A DNA stretch of 64,000 bases from Diaphorobacter caeni (lineage in GTDB: Bacteria; Pseudomonadota; Gammaproteobacteria; Burkholderiales; Burkholderiaceae_C), in the NCBI RefSeq assembly GCF_015354245.1, contig NZ_JADKYZ010000003.1, forward strand, positions 1 to 64,000, in the 5' to 3' direction. The notes under the pieces were generated by a model that was not told the DNA's origin, ran no database searches, and was given only the letters and a program-made list of their open reading frames with translations. Below, piece by piece: positions 6,887-16,126 of this stretch. Each line of letters begins with the position of its first letter. The stretch's first letter is position 1. A program made the translations under genes and the position numbers.

Positions 6887-9166
6887 ATGTCCCTCGATCT
6901 CGAAACCACCGCCGCCGAAGCCACGTCCGTACAGGGCGAACTGCTCGACGCGGAATCTTCCCCTCTGACCCTGAGCCTTCAGGATTTCGTCGGCGAGTTC
7001 GGCGACGAACTGCTCGACTCCCTCAACCGCGCCAACCCGCCGGTCTATGCCGGCCAGCCGCAGGCGCATCGCCAACTCGTCGTCGCCAGCCTCAAGCGCA
7101 AACTGTTCCAGGCCCAGGCCGAAGTCGTCCATGCCGCTGCCGAGCTGCTGGTCGATCGTGGCGAACGCGCCGCGATCGTCAATGGCGAGATGGGCTGCGG
7201 CAAGACGACCGTCGGCATCGCCACGGCCGCCGTCCTCAACGCCGAAGGCTACCGTCGTACCCTGGTTCTCTCGCCGCCGCACCTTGTTTACAAGTGGCGC
7301 CGCGAGATCCAGGAGACGGTGGCGGGCGCCAAAGTGTGGGTGCTCAATGGCCCCGACACCTTGGTCAAGCTCATCAAGCTGCGCGAGCAGTTGGGTGTGC
7401 AGCCCACGGGCCAGGAGTTCTTCGTCCTGGGCCGCGTCAGGATGCGGATGGGGTTCCACTGGAAGCCCGTCTTCACCCAGCGGCGCACCCGCCACGGTGA
7501 CGTGGCAGCGTGCCCGGACTGCGGCACGGTCATCACCGACCTCGACGGCGAGCCGGTCAACCCGGTCGCGCTCGAAGCCGAGGAGTCCCGCCGCAAGTGC
7601 AGCCATTGCGCCGCACCCCTGTGGACGCTGATCCGCCCGCGCAGCCTGTCTGGCAGTGATCAGTCGTCGGCCGTGCTGAAAGCCCTGAAGCGCATCCCCA
7701 CCATCGGGGCAGTCACCGCGCAAAAGCTGATGCAGAAGTTCGGCGATGGCTTCCTGGCCTCGATGCTGGGCGACAACATCCATGAGTTCATCAACCTGAT
7801 GGATGGCAACGGCGAGCTGGTGTTTTCCGACCGTCAGGCCACGCGCATGGAACGTGCGATGGCCAACATGGAGTTCGGCTTTGGCGAGGGCGGCTATCAG
7901 CCGTCCGAGTTCATCAAACGCTACCTGCCGCAAGGCACGTTCGACCTGCTCATCGCCGACGAGGCGCACGAGTACAAGAACGGGGGCAGTGCCCAGGGCC
8001 AGGCCATGGGCGTGTTGGCGGCGAAGGCTCGCAAGACCTTGCTGCTGACCGGCACGTTGATGGGTGGCTACGGCGACGACCTGTTCTACCTGTTGTTCCG
8101 AGCCCTTCCCGGGCGGATGCTCGAAGACGGCTATCGCCCGACCACGAGCGGCAGCATGACGTCGGCCGCGATGGCGTTCATGCGGGACCACGGTGTCCTC
8201 AAGGACATCTACTCCGAGAGCACCGGCACGGCGCACAAGACGGCCAAGGGCACCAAGGTATCGGTGCGCACGGTCAAGGCTCCCGGCTTCGGGCCGAAAG
8301 GGGTCTTGCGGTGCATCCTGCCATTCACCATCTTCCTCAAGCTCAAGGACATTGGCGGCAACGTCCTGCCGCCGTATGACGAGGAGTTTCGTGAAGTCCA
8401 GATGGACGTGGCGCAAGCCGCGGCCTATCGCGACCTGGCGGGCCGGCTGACCGCGGAGCTGAAGCAAGCTCTGGCGCGACGTGATACGACCTTGCTGGGC
8501 GTGGTGCTCAACGTACTGCTGGCCTGGCCGGATTGCTGCTTCCGGTCGGAAACCGTGGTGCATCCGCGCACGCGCAACACCTTGGCGTTCGTCCCGGCTC
8601 AGTTCAACGAGTTCGAGGTGACGCCGAAAGAGCGCGAGCTGATCGACATCTGCAAAGAGGAGAAGGCACAGGGCCGCAAGGTGCTGGCCTACACGGTCTA
8701 TACCGGCACACGCGACACCACGTCGCGTTTGAAGGTGCTGCTGGAGCAGGAAGGCTTCAAGGTGGCGGTGCTGCGCGCAAGCGTGGATGCCAGCCGCCGC
8801 GAAGACTGGATCGCCGAGCAACTGGATCGTGGCATCGACGTGCTCGTCACCAATCCCGAGCTGGTCAAGACGGGATTGGACTTGCTGGAGTTTCCGACGA
8901 TCGTGTTCATGCAGAGTGGCTACAACGTGTATTCGCTCCAGCAGGCGGCACGCCGCTCCTGGCGCATCGGGCAGACGTTGCCGGTGCGCGTGATCTACCT
9001 CGGCTACGCCGGTTCTTCGCAGATGACCTGCTTGGAACTGATGGCCAAGAAGATCATGGTCTCGCAGTCCACCTCGGGCGACGTGCCCGAATCGGGACTG
9101 GATGTCCTGAACCAGGATGGTGATTCCGTCGAGGTCGCACTGGCCCGGCAACTGGTCGCCGCCTGA
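6887..9166 (+). CDS. SF2 (SNF2/DEAD-like) helicase of the ICE maintenance region
   Basis: A 759-aa superfamily 2 ATPase. Walker A is GEMGCGKT (residues 100-107), motif II is DEAH in the stretch LIADEAHEYKN, and a motif III-like LLLTGTLMGG follows; the C-terminal RecA-like domain carries VFMQSGYNVYSLQQAARRSWR, resembling motif VI of SNF2-type proteins. Between the Walker A and B motifs is a zinc-ribbon-like insert with CPDC and CSHC pairs and a helix-hairpin-like KALKRIPTIGAVTA segment. Proteins of this type occur in the same position in PAGI-2-like elements. A role in replication, DNA processing or element maintenance is likely; the exact substrate is unknown. The start at 6887 follows TTTGGAG, and a strong terminator follows the gene. 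Confidence 0.85.
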   Translation: MSLDLETTAAEATSVQGELLDAESSPLTLSLQDFVGEFGDELLDSLNRANPPVYAGQPQAHRQLVVASLKRKLFQAQAEVVHAAAELLVDRGERAAIVNGEMGCGKTTVGIATAAVLNAEGYRRTLVLSPPHLVYKWRREIQETVAGAKVWVLNGPDTLVKLIKLREQLGVQPTGQEFFVLGRVRMRMGFHWKPVFTQRRTRHGDVAACPDCGTVITDLDGEPVNPVALEAEESRRKCSHCAAPLWTLIRPRSLSGSDQSSAVLKALKRIPTIGAVTAQKLMQKFGDGFLASMLGDNIHEFINLMDGNGELVFSDRQATRMERAMANMEFGFGEGGYQPSEFIKRYLPQGTFDLLIADEAHEYKNGGSAQGQAMGVLAAKARKTLLLTGTLMGGYGDDLFYLLFRALPGRMLEDGYRPTTSGSMTSAAMAFMRDHGVLKDIYSESTGTAHKTAKGTKVSVRTVKAPGFGPKGVLRCILPFTIFLKLKDIGGNVLPPYDEEFREVQMDVAQAAAYRDLAGRLTAELKQALARRDTTLLGVVLNVLLAWPDCCFRSETVVHPRTRNTLAFVPAQFNEFEVTPKERELIDICKEEKAQGRKVLAYTVYTGTRDTTSRLKVLLEQEGFKVAVLRASVDASRREDWIAEQLDRGIDVLVTNPELVKTGLDLLEFPTIVFMQSGYNVYSLQQAARRSWRIGQTLPVRVIYLGYAGSSQMTCLELMAKKIMVSQSTSGDVPESGLDVLNQDGDSVEVALARQLVAA

Positions 9167-9181
9167 TTTCCTCCCGCCTTG

Positions 9182-9221
9182 CAGCCATGCCCACGTTTGT
9201 CGTGGGCATGGCTGTGTTTTT
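9182..9221 (+). terminator. Strong intrinsic terminator closing the maintenance block
   Basis: A perfect 13-base-pair stem CAGCCATGCCCAC (9182-9194) / GTGGGCATGGCTG (9202-9214) with a seven-base loop is followed by TGTTTTT. It marks the boundary between the ICE maintenance block and the minus-strand cargo cassette. Confidence 0.92.
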
Positions 9222-9268
9222 ACTAACTAATAACATTTCCACGGAATCCAGCAAGCGCAGAGCAGCTG

Positions 9269-11257
9269 CTATCGGTTGGTTCTGGCAAGCTTTGTAAGAT
9301 CGCTCGGTCTCTTGCGCCGACCTGGAACCTTGACAATTAAGATAAATCGAGATTGATTCTCACCTAGGCGACGGACACTGCGGACCTCAAACAAGCTCGT
9401 CAGATGCGGGGTGCCTTCGCGGTTGGGTGTCGCCAAGTCGAGCACCAACAGCACGCCCAATCGGATGCTGACGTTCTGGTAATCCGCTGTTTGTGCTGCG
9501 TACGAATTGAAAAGCGCATCAAAAGAGCAGTCCCTTTCCTCGCGTTTCACCTCGACAACGAGACGTTCTGGGCCAGATTTCAGGCGTATATCGGCTCTGC
9601 CACTCGCGATGTTTGTCGGTTCGAGGTCGCTCCCTGCAGCAAACGTTGCCACCCAGCGAAAAAAATCCTGCTGTAGTTCGTCCTCGTGAGGCAGTGCGCC
9701 GTCATCGCGTTCGAAGAGATAAGCTCCAGTTGGGTCGTCGCCCTTAGTCAATTCCAAGCGATTGAACATAAAACGGACCAACCAGAGAAGCACAGTATCG
9801 AAGAGACGTGCCCCGTTCGTGTTCGCGCTGTAGTCGTTGTGTCCCCGAACTTCGTTACAGCAGCGTTCGATGACATCGGCTTCGGCACTTGTCATGTTGG
9901 CAAGTTGCAGAGACATGGCGTTTGCGACTACACCGAGAAGGACATTCCTCTGTTCTTCCGGAATGTTGGACCCTGTGATGATGGCGGCGAGCGAGGTCCG
10001 TTCACTCGCCGCCTCAGGAGGGTTTTCCGGACTGCCTGACTGTTCAATGAAAGCATCAATCTGTGCAATCAGATCTTGCGCTTCCGCGGTCCATTCGTGG
10101 GTCGCGTTTTGCTGGAGCCACGTGCGAACTTGATGCGCCTGTCCGGCCCGCGTGGCGACACTTGCGCGTATTCGAGGCCTGACCATCGCTTCGACACCAC
10201 CATGCTGATCTCGACGCAAGATCGATCGACCTGCGCTGTACACAGACAGGAGACTTTCCTCGATGACAACTGCCGGTTCCCACCAACTCGGCTCGTCAAG
10301 TGCGCCTGCCAGTCCCGCAACGGCACTGGCCAACGCGCTCCAACACACCGCCTCGGTCTGTCTGGCCCCCAGCCACGGTGGGCCGGAGCTTCCGGACCAG
10401 GCGTGCAGCTCGAACGCGTGCTCCTGAACGCGGGTGCTCACGGCACTGAGCGATGCGCTTGCGGCACCGCTGTGGAAGCTCAGGAGTAGGTCGAGGCCAT
10501 CGAGGTACAAGCTGGCTTGAGGACGGTAATCAGATACTCCGTCGGACTCACCAAACCAGTCTCTGGCGTCACGGAAGGCCGAGACTGCTGCGTTGCTGTC
10601 CGCTTTATCCATGGCTTCAGCAAGAGCCGCCATCCCCAACTCGAATGCTGCCTCGGGCCGGACCGCTTCGAGTTGAGCCAGTTTGTGCAAAACCTCGACC
10701 AGCTCCTTGTCGCGCCAGTGCGAAAAAGCGACGCCGACAATCTTGGCGGCCCGTCGCAGGAACTCTGTGTCGTCGCCTGGTGCAAGACCAAGGAAGAAGT
10801 CCAGTAAGCGAAGCTGCCAGCGTCTGTTGTCGCCGGCCCAGCGAAACGCACCATCAAGCGCCGCGCCGCGCGATAGCCCAGAGAGCGAATGGTCGTCAGT
10901 TGCTGCCTTTGCCAGGAAGAGCATGAAGCAACACTCATCTCCATCGTCCGGCAGCGGTCGATGATGTTCGAGGATATCGACCGTCTCAAGAAGTACGAAA
11001 TCTGTTGTCGCAACCTCCAGCAGATCGCGCAGGACACCCTTGTGCACGTCTCTATCAGCTGCCTTGGCATCGCTCCACCCTGACAAAAGCGGATGAAGCA
11101 GCTCGGGCATTATGGGCGTACTACCGAGCGATCGTGCAACCGGCGCTAGCTTCGTGATCCCGCCAAGATCTTCCAACTGCCAGTCTCGCCCACTCTTCAC
11201 AACCTCTATGAGTTCGGCTTCGATCGGGTGCATGCGGCGGTTACCATAGGAAGGCAT
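9269..11257 (-). CDS. Candidate effector of an ABC-3C/Lamassu-like system: helical protein with C-terminal PD-(D/E)XK nuclease
   Basis: A 662-aa protein, third gene of a three-gene minus-strand cassette. Most of the length (about residues 1-520) is alpha-helical with no recognised fold. The C-terminal part contains GRADI followed by VVEVKRE about 15 residues later, the D...ExK signature of the restriction-endonuclease-like fold. This is the expected place for a nuclease effector in ABC-three-component defence systems, where SMC-like ATPase activation releases DNA cleavage. The start at 11257 follows GAGG and overlaps the upstream ATPase gene by 17 bases; a GTG at 11272 and an ATG at 11233 are alternatives. 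The nuclease call is moderately firm; the system assignment is inference from gene order. Confidence 0.62.
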   Translation of the reverse strand: MPSYGNRRMHPIEAELIEVVKSGRDWQLEDLGGITKLAPVARSLGSTPIMPELLHPLLSGWSDAKAADRDVHKGVLRDLLEVATTDFVLLETVDILEHHRPLPDDGDECCFMLFLAKAATDDHSLSGLSRGAALDGAFRWAGDNRRWQLRLLDFFLGLAPGDDTEFLRRAAKIVGVAFSHWRDKELVEVLHKLAQLEAVRPEAAFELGMAALAEAMDKADSNAAVSAFRDARDWFGESDGVSDYRPQASLYLDGLDLLLSFHSGAASASLSAVSTRVQEHAFELHAWSGSSGPPWLGARQTEAVCWSALASAVAGLAGALDEPSWWEPAVVIEESLLSVYSAGRSILRRDQHGGVEAMVRPRIRASVATRAGQAHQVRTWLQQNATHEWTAEAQDLIAQIDAFIEQSGSPENPPEAASERTSLAAIITGSNIPEEQRNVLLGVVANAMSLQLANMTSAEADVIERCCNEVRGHNDYSANTNGARLFDTVLLWLVRFMFNRLELTKGDDPTGAYLFERDDGALPHEDELQQDFFRWVATFAAGSDLEPTNIASGRADIRLKSGPERLVVEVKREERDCSFDALFNSYAAQTADYQNVSIRLGVLLVLDLATPNREGTPHLTSLFEVRSVRRLGENQSRFILIVKVPGRRKRPSDLTKLARTNR

Positions 11258-13208
11258 TACCGGCAACCTCACGGCGGTTCGCTTCCGGTATGTGATCGGT
11301 TATCGCCTTGGATGAGATACCGGCAACAAACACCTGAAAATGCGGAAGCTTGGCGGAAACGGTCTGAAGCCCGGAAACAAGGTGATCCACGTCGACGGGG
11401 GATACCTCTTGAGCAGCAGGGGAATCAATCATGAGCAATCCCGGGTGCCGGCCAATACCGCGAGCTTCGGCAATTTCAATCATCGCAAGAACTGCAGCCA
11501 CCTTCAGACGCAGCTTCTCGCCTTCCGTCACCTTGCTGTAGCTCGTGGGCACTCCCCCTTTGACCAACGACAGAGCTGCGTTTCCTTTCAGTGATGCGTC
11601 CGACAAGTTCTCCATCCCGAAGGCCTTGGCATATTCGACCAAGCGTGCAGAAACATCGGTGAGCAATCCGTCACGAACGGCCTTAACACGAGCCTCTGTT
11701 TCCGCCACGACAGCAGACAGAATTTTCAGTTCGTCGCTTCGGTCGTCAGCTTGGGCAACTGGGCTAATTGAGGCCTCTTCCAGCCGACCTTCCAGAGCCG
11801 CCACGGCCATTGCGGCCTCTTGCCGCCGCACTGCGGAACCTAGCTCCTTGGAAGCCGACTCAAGGCGGCTTTGTAGGAGATCAATTTTTCCTCGAAGAGC
11901 GACCAATTCATTTTCCGCTTTTTCCTTCTTGGCCGAAGCGCTAACTACTGCAGCCTCGGATGCCGCAACCCGCTCCTGCAGTTCAGTCTTGATCGCCTCG
12001 CCGTCTTCGGAGTCCGTGATTGATTCACCGCAAACAGAGCATGAGTGGGTGGAGCTTTCAAGCTCCTTCTTCGCCTTGGAAATCGTATGATCGCAGCGAG
12101 GGCAGCACTTCGGCTCCAGGCGACGAAACACTGCCGTCGCGGACATGGCATCCATGTGTGTCTGGAGGTCCCGCCGATCTTCCTGGTAGACGGTGGTTAG
12201 TTGGCGGAGCGAGGCAACGGCGCGTTCCGCATATTCGATCACGGCTCGCTCTTGGCGCCGAACATCAGTCAGTTCGGTCGCATCGGCATCAATAGCGTTG
12301 CGCACGGCCTCATCGCTTGGAATCTTCGCTAGCTCGGCACGCTTCTCTGCCAGTTGGGCGCTAATGCTTGCAATACGCGCTTTGGTCGCTTCATGTCCCT
12401 GTTGATTTTTTTTCGCAGAAATTTGAACAGCTTGTTCAACGATCTGGTGCGCGGTCTTTGCAGCAGCGAGTGTTGAAACCCACGGGACGCCGAGGTACAT
12501 CTGCATCAACCGCGATGTGATGCCCGTAGTGACCGGCATGTCACCAAGGAGTACCTCGTAGTTTGTGCCAATGAACATGGCACCTGAAAACGCTACCCAG
12601 CTATGTGTTACCGACTGACCCTCGTCTTCTTTTCCCTGTCGCCAAGTCGATATCGGATCCATCGCGAACGTGCGCATGAAGAAATCCGCCATGACTGCTT
12701 CGAATTCACCATCGTTGGCAAAGTTGGCAAGAACGGTTCTTCCCGGCTCTCCTCCGTTAGGGTTAGCCGCGCGAATGCGGTACAGACTGCCGATAGGCTC
12801 GCCCTGAGTCTTGGCAACGATCTCGTATTCGTCTGAATCAAGGAAGAATCCCAGCCGTACGGCATGGACCCATCGCCGCACATCATCTTGCAGGTTGCTT
12901 GACGGTCTTCCTCTTATCATCCATCGAACGATTTCGATGATGGTTGATTTGCCCCGCAGGTTGTGCTCAGAAAGCTTGGCCCACAGTCCGTGATCGAGGG
13001 CCGTCCATGAAAACGCGAAGGCGCCAGCATTCGCGACGCCGTCTTTCTCGCCAGAAAACTCGATCTCTCGCAGAACAAGCCTGCGAGGTTGGGCTAGTAC
13101 AGGTGAAGGTTGAATTCGGTGGGCGGAAAGGACACCCTCAACTGCGGCAGTTTCCACTTCTGCTCGAGTTGCTATCGCGTGCAGCCATTCCTCCTTGGGT
13201 TGCGCCAT
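11241..13208 (-). CDS. SMC/Rad50-like ATPase with zinc hook (ABC-3C / LmuB-like)
   Basis: A 655-aa ABC-class ATPase. The N-terminal P-loop is degenerate (NLRGKST, residues 83-89), keeping GKST but lacking the leading glycines of GxxGxGKST. Two coiled-coil arms (about 255-355 and 400-490) flank a zinc-hook-like module with CPRC (369-372) and CSVC (390-393). The C-terminal half-ATPase has the Walker B region LLMIDSPA. The length is short for SMC or Rad50 but usual for ABC-three-component and Lamassu ATPases, which sense phage or plasmid DNA structures. The gene starts 14 bases after the middle-component gene and overlaps the nuclease gene, so the three form one operon. The operon-level function is inferred. 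Confidence 0.72.
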   Translation of the reverse strand: MAQPKEEWLHAIATRAEVETAAVEGVLSAHRIQPSPVLAQPRRLVLREIEFSGEKDGVANAGAFAFSWTALDHGLWAKLSEHNLRGKSTIIEIVRWMIRGRPSSNLQDDVRRWVHAVRLGFFLDSDEYEIVAKTQGEPIGSLYRIRAANPNGGEPGRTVLANFANDGEFEAVMADFFMRTFAMDPISTWRQGKEDEGQSVTHSWVAFSGAMFIGTNYEVLLGDMPVTTGITSRLMQMYLGVPWVSTLAAAKTAHQIVEQAVQISAKKNQQGHEATKARIASISAQLAEKRAELAKIPSDEAVRNAIDADATELTDVRRQERAVIEYAERAVASLRQLTTVYQEDRRDLQTHMDAMSATAVFRRLEPKCCPRCDHTISKAKKELESSTHSCSVCGESITDSEDGEAIKTELQERVAASEAAVVSASAKKEKAENELVALRGKIDLLQSRLESASKELGSAVRRQEAAMAVAALEGRLEEASISPVAQADDRSDELKILSAVVAETEARVKAVRDGLLTDVSARLVEYAKAFGMENLSDASLKGNAALSLVKGGVPTSYSKVTEGEKLRLKVAAVLAMIEIAEARGIGRHPGLLMIDSPAAQEVSPVDVDHLVSGLQTVSAKLPHFQVFVAGISSKAITDHIPEANRREVAGNAFLW

Positions 13209-13222
13209 CTTTTTCCCCCTCG

Positions 13223-13852
13223 CTACACGAACTGCAGCTGTATTAGACGAACTCGTACATCTTCTGTGATGGCCGGAATAACCCCGCCCAACTTGGTTTC
13301 CGCATAGCTCGCACGCTGATATTGTTTTTGTTTCAAAGCTGTTCCGCCCATAGGGCCCGCAACCTTGGCGACCAACGCTGCTCTATCCGCATACCATTGA
13401 AGAATGGGCTCCTGCGACACTGCAGTCGAGCAGGTGTCATAGCCAGCCTTCGTAAGAACAAAGTCTGTCTCCAAGACCTTATTGTTGGCTCCCTTGGTGC
13501 CAGTGATGCGAATGAGATCCCGAGACCTCAGCAGCGAGAGCGCATCATCCAGGCGTTCATAGGCGCCAAAGAAGTAGCGGACCATAGGAACACGGCGAAG
13601 GTCAGGCTCCTCATCGGCCAAGATCGCCTGCGCTGCTTTGTAGTAGCTCTTGTCCTTTGTCTCTGCGAACAAATCGAGCAACTCCGCTGCAAGATAATCT
13701 GGGTTTCGCATCCAAAAGTCGAACGCTTGTAGACGTGCTTCGCCTTTGAAGATGAGAGCATGCTCTGCCGTCGGTGGCTCGACAGGACTACCTCCTGCCC
13801 TTAAGACGAACAAGATTCGCAGTGCATCGCGATGAGGTGACCGAATCGTCAT
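13223..13852 (-). CDS. Candidate middle component of the ABC-3C-like cassette (209 aa)
   Basis: First gene of the minus-strand cassette, 209 aa, soluble, mainly helical, with a probable winged-helix segment around residues 105-155 (LSLLRSRDLIRITGT...FVLTKAGYDT resembles a wHTH recognition helix plus wing). Small wHTH proteins directly upstream of the SMC-like ATPase are the middle components of ABC-three-component systems (the LmuC position in Lamassu). The start at 13852 is preceded by TAGGAG. Sequence similarity to a named middle-component family could not be established here, so the assignment rests on position and the predicted fold. Confidence 0.55.
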   Translation of the reverse strand: MTIRSPHRDALRILFVLRAGGSPVEPPTAEHALIFKGEARLQAFDFWMRNPDYLAAELLDLFAETKDKSYYKAAQAILADEEPDLRRVPMVRYFFGAYERLDDALSLLRSRDLIRITGTKGANNKVLETDFVLTKAGYDTCSTAVSQEPILQWYADRAALVAKVAGPMGGTALKQKQYQRASYAETKLGGVIPAITEDVRVRLIQLQFV

Positions 13853-14181
13853 GCCGGTTTGTTTCTCCTAGAACCTAACTTAGCAGTCGGCCAAACTCCA
13901 TCGACCCACAACAGCAGGCGGGCAGTGGCTCTGTGGGCATATATCCTGACTCTCGATCCTGATCGACTCCATGGCAAAGCAAGGCCAATCAAGATACACA
14001 CCAAGTCAATGTAACACAAAGTAAGTCTGGCCAGGCTTGATGGAGACGCTCTCCGCCTCCGATATGCCGCACCCCGCGCTACCCCGAGGCAAAAAAGGGG
14101 CACCCCCCAGTTCGCATTCCTGACTGACCGCGCAGCCGCGCGCCGCCAAGGTATCGGCATCGCAACAGAAGAGCCGATGCC
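13853..14181. other. 329-base divergent intergenic region between the ABC-3C-like cassette and the transfer operon
   Basis: This interval separates the minus-strand cassette (start 13852) from the plus-strand transfer operon (start 14182) and so must hold divergent promoters. It is AT-richer in the half nearest the cassette and GC-rich near pilL. I do not see a convincing sigma70 pair, tRNA, direct repeat or small gene in it. A minus-strand open frame running through it from pilL is a shadow and is rejected. Confidence 0.5.
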
Positions 14182-14748
14182 ATGCCTGCAATCCATGTAT
14201 CCCGGTGTCTGGTCGGTGCCGGCCTCCTGGCCGCAGCTTTGGCCAGCGGCTGCGCGACCACGCCACCGCCGCTGGCCGACAGCACCGTCGAGGAGGTCCC
14301 ACCCGCGCCCGAGGCTGCAGCGCTCGAGTTCATTCCCGTCGTGCGCTATGGCCGCTACACCCTGGTGGAGCTGGCGCCGATGGCGGCGCAGCGCGATCTG
14401 CTGGTGCAGACCATCGACGTGTCCATGCCCGAGGAGGTCCGCGCCACGGTCGGCGACGGGCTGCGGCATGTGCTCAAACGCAGCGGCTACCAGCTTTGCG
14501 AGACCGCGCATGCGGTGATCGAGCTGTACGCGCTGCCGCTGCCGGCGGCGCACTTGCATCTCGGCCCCATGACCTTGCGCGATGCGCTGCTCACCCTGGC
14601 CGGTCCGGCCTGGGAACTGCACGCCGATGACCGGACGCGGCAGATCTGCTTCGAGCGCCCTGGTCGCGACAGCAGTGCCAAGCCGGTGCCCGAACCGCCT
14701 GCTGCCGAGTCCGTGCAGACGTTCCCGCTTGCGGGAGGCCAGCCATGA
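14182..14748 (+). CDS. PilL N-terminal-type lipoprotein (TIGR03748 family)
   Basis: A 188-aa lipoprotein: signal sequence with lipobox LASGC, lipid-modified Cys24. After a Pro-rich linker comes a domain with VRYGRYTLVELAP, MPEEVRATVGDGLRHVL and a final LHLGPMTLRDALLTLAG segment, characteristic of the PilL N-terminal family (TIGR03748) encoded in PFGI-1-class elements. In those elements it is linked to the type IV pilus used in mating-pair stabilisation; here no other pil gene is in the window. First gene of a tightly packed operon through 20183, overlapping the next gene by four bases. Confidence 0.83.
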   Translation: MPAIHVSRCLVGAGLLAAALASGCATTPPPLADSTVEEVPPAPEAAALEFIPVVRYGRYTLVELAPMAAQRDLLVQTIDVSMPEEVRATVGDGLRHVLKRSGYQLCETAHAVIELYALPLPAAHLHLGPMTLRDALLTLAGPAWELHADDRTRQICFERPGRDSSAKPVPEPPAAESVQTFPLAGGQP

Positions 14749-15386
14749 ACGCTGCGCCATCTCCCCGTCGCCCGACCGCCGCCGTGGTGTTGCAAAGCCT
14801 GCTCTGGCTTTGGCTGCTGGGTCTCAGTGTCTTCGCGATCCTGGGCCACCAGACGATGACCGATCAGGCCGACCAGCAGCAGCTCGATGTCCGGTTGCAG
14901 CGCCTCGAAGCCCAGGTGACCGGGCTGGCCGAGACCACGCGGGCCTTGCAGCAGCCCGCAGCCGCCACCGCCGCAGGCCTGCAAGACGCTCGGCAGGCAC
15001 TGGAGGCACGCATCGTTCAAGCCGAACAGGCGCTGGGTGGCTATGCCACCGCCGAGGACGTTCAGGCGCTGCGTACCGAAGTCGAGCAGATCAAGGTGCG
15101 CCAAGCGACTGCGCGTGCAGCGGCGCCTACCCAGCGGCGCACCCCGAGCCAACCGGCCACCGCCAAGTCCGAACCGCCGCCGCTGCCATTTCGTGTCGTC
15201 GGCGCTGAGCTGCGCGCGGGTCAGCGCAGCGTGTCCGTCGCCCCGAGTACCGGAGATTTCACGCCCGATCAGCTCCAGGTACTGCTGCCGGGTGATGCGC
15301 TGGGTCCGTGGCGCCTGCAGGCGATCGAGGGCAATGCCGCGGTGTTCCAGGCCGGCGACCAAACCCGTCGCGTGGCGATTCCTTGA
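14745..15386 (+). CDS. Single-pass inner-membrane protein of the ICE transfer operon
   Basis: A 213-aa protein with one transmembrane helix near residues 13-35 (VVLQSLLWLWLLGLSVFAIL), a coiled coil (about 40-125) and a compact C-terminal domain after a Pro/Thr linker. The four-base overlap with the PilL gene (ATGA) and conserved location before the PFL_4693 gene show it belongs to the transfer operon. Coiled-coil similarity often leads to misleading chemotaxis annotations for such proteins. Its specific function is unknown; a structural role in the envelope-spanning apparatus is plausible. Confidence 0.68.
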   Translation: MNAAPSPRRPTAAVVLQSLLWLWLLGLSVFAILGHQTMTDQADQQQLDVRLQRLEAQVTGLAETTRALQQPAAATAAGLQDARQALEARIVQAEQALGGYATAEDVQALRTEVEQIKVRQATARAAAPTQRRTPSQPATAKSEPPPLPFRVVGAELRAGQRSVSVAPSTGDFTPDQLQVLLPGDALGPWRLQAIEGNAAVFQAGDQTRRVAIP

Positions 15387-15400
15387 CCGGAGCCCACCAC

Positions 15401-16126
15401 ATGAAGCCGTCAATCATCCTGTACGCGTTCCTGCTGGGCTCCATGCAGTTGCCCGCCTGGGCACAACAGCCCGCCACAACCACCGCCCGCAACGCGCAGA
15501 GCCAGGAGCGCCCGCTGGCCGCCCGCATCCTGGACGACCGGGTGGCAGGCGAATGGGGCCTGCAACCGCAGGAATGGGCGCGCTATCGCGAACTGATGGA
15601 CGGGCCGCTGGGCATCTACTCGCCCAATCTGGACCCGCTGTCCGCCCTGGGCATCGAGGCGCGCACTGTAGAAGAGCGGCGGCGCTACGCAGAGCTGCAG
15701 GTGCAAGTCGAAGCGCGCCGCGTGGAAAAGCTGCTCGCGTACCAGCGCGCCTACGACGAGGCCTGGCAGCGCCTGAACCCCGGCATGCAGCGGGTGAACC
15801 TGCCTGACGACAGGCCAGGCGCCACCGCTGCGCGGGGCAGCGGTCGCACGGCGGTGTTCATCAAGGACGGCTGCGCGGCTTGCGGGCAACTCGTCCAACG
15901 CCTGCAATCCTCGGGTGCCGAGTTCGACCTGTACATGGTCGGCAGCCGCCAGGACGATGCGCGCATCCGCGACTGGGCCAAGCGCGCCCAGATCGACCCG
16001 GCCCGGGTGCGCAGCGGCGGCATCACGCTCAACCACGACGGCGGCCGCTGGCTGTCGTTGAGCCTGCCCGGCGATTTGCCTGCGGTTGTGCGCGAAGTGA
16101 ACGGCCAATGGCAACGCCAGCCGTAG
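15401..16126 (+). CDS. Integrating conjugative element protein, PFL_4693 family (TIGR03759)
   Basis: A 241-aa exported protein with a signal peptide ending at AWA (about residue 21). The family signature WGLQPQEWARYRELMDGPLG and LDPLSALGIEARTVEERRRYAEL is present, followed by a thioredoxin-like C-terminal half carrying the CAAC motif in KDGCAACGQ, which resembles a redox-active CxxC. The start at 15401 is chosen over an in-frame extension because it gives the signal peptide. A periplasmic role in the assembly of the transfer apparatus, perhaps disulfide handling, is inferred. Confidence 0.88.
   Translation: MKPSIILYAFLLGSMQLPAWAQQPATTTARNAQSQERPLAARILDDRVAGEWGLQPQEWARYRELMDGPLGIYSPNLDPLSALGIEARTVEERRRYAELQVQVEARRVEKLLAYQRAYDEAWQRLNPGMQRVNLPDDRPGATAARGSGRTAVFIKDGCAACGQLVQRLQSSGAEFDLYMVGSRQDDARIRDWAKRAQIDPARVRSGGITLNHDGGRWLSLSLPGDLPAVVREVNGQWQRQP

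Noticed and set aside
6779-9151. 790-codon minus-strand frame opposite the SF2 helicase
   Set aside because: Long antisense frames are common in high-GC genes; the plus-strand helicase motifs are unambiguous.
13849-14760. 303-codon minus-strand open frame covering pilL and the intergenic region
   Set aside because: Its product has the Arg/Gly/Ala bias of an antisense shadow and it overlaps the recognised PilL lipoprotein gene, which has a lipobox and family motifs.
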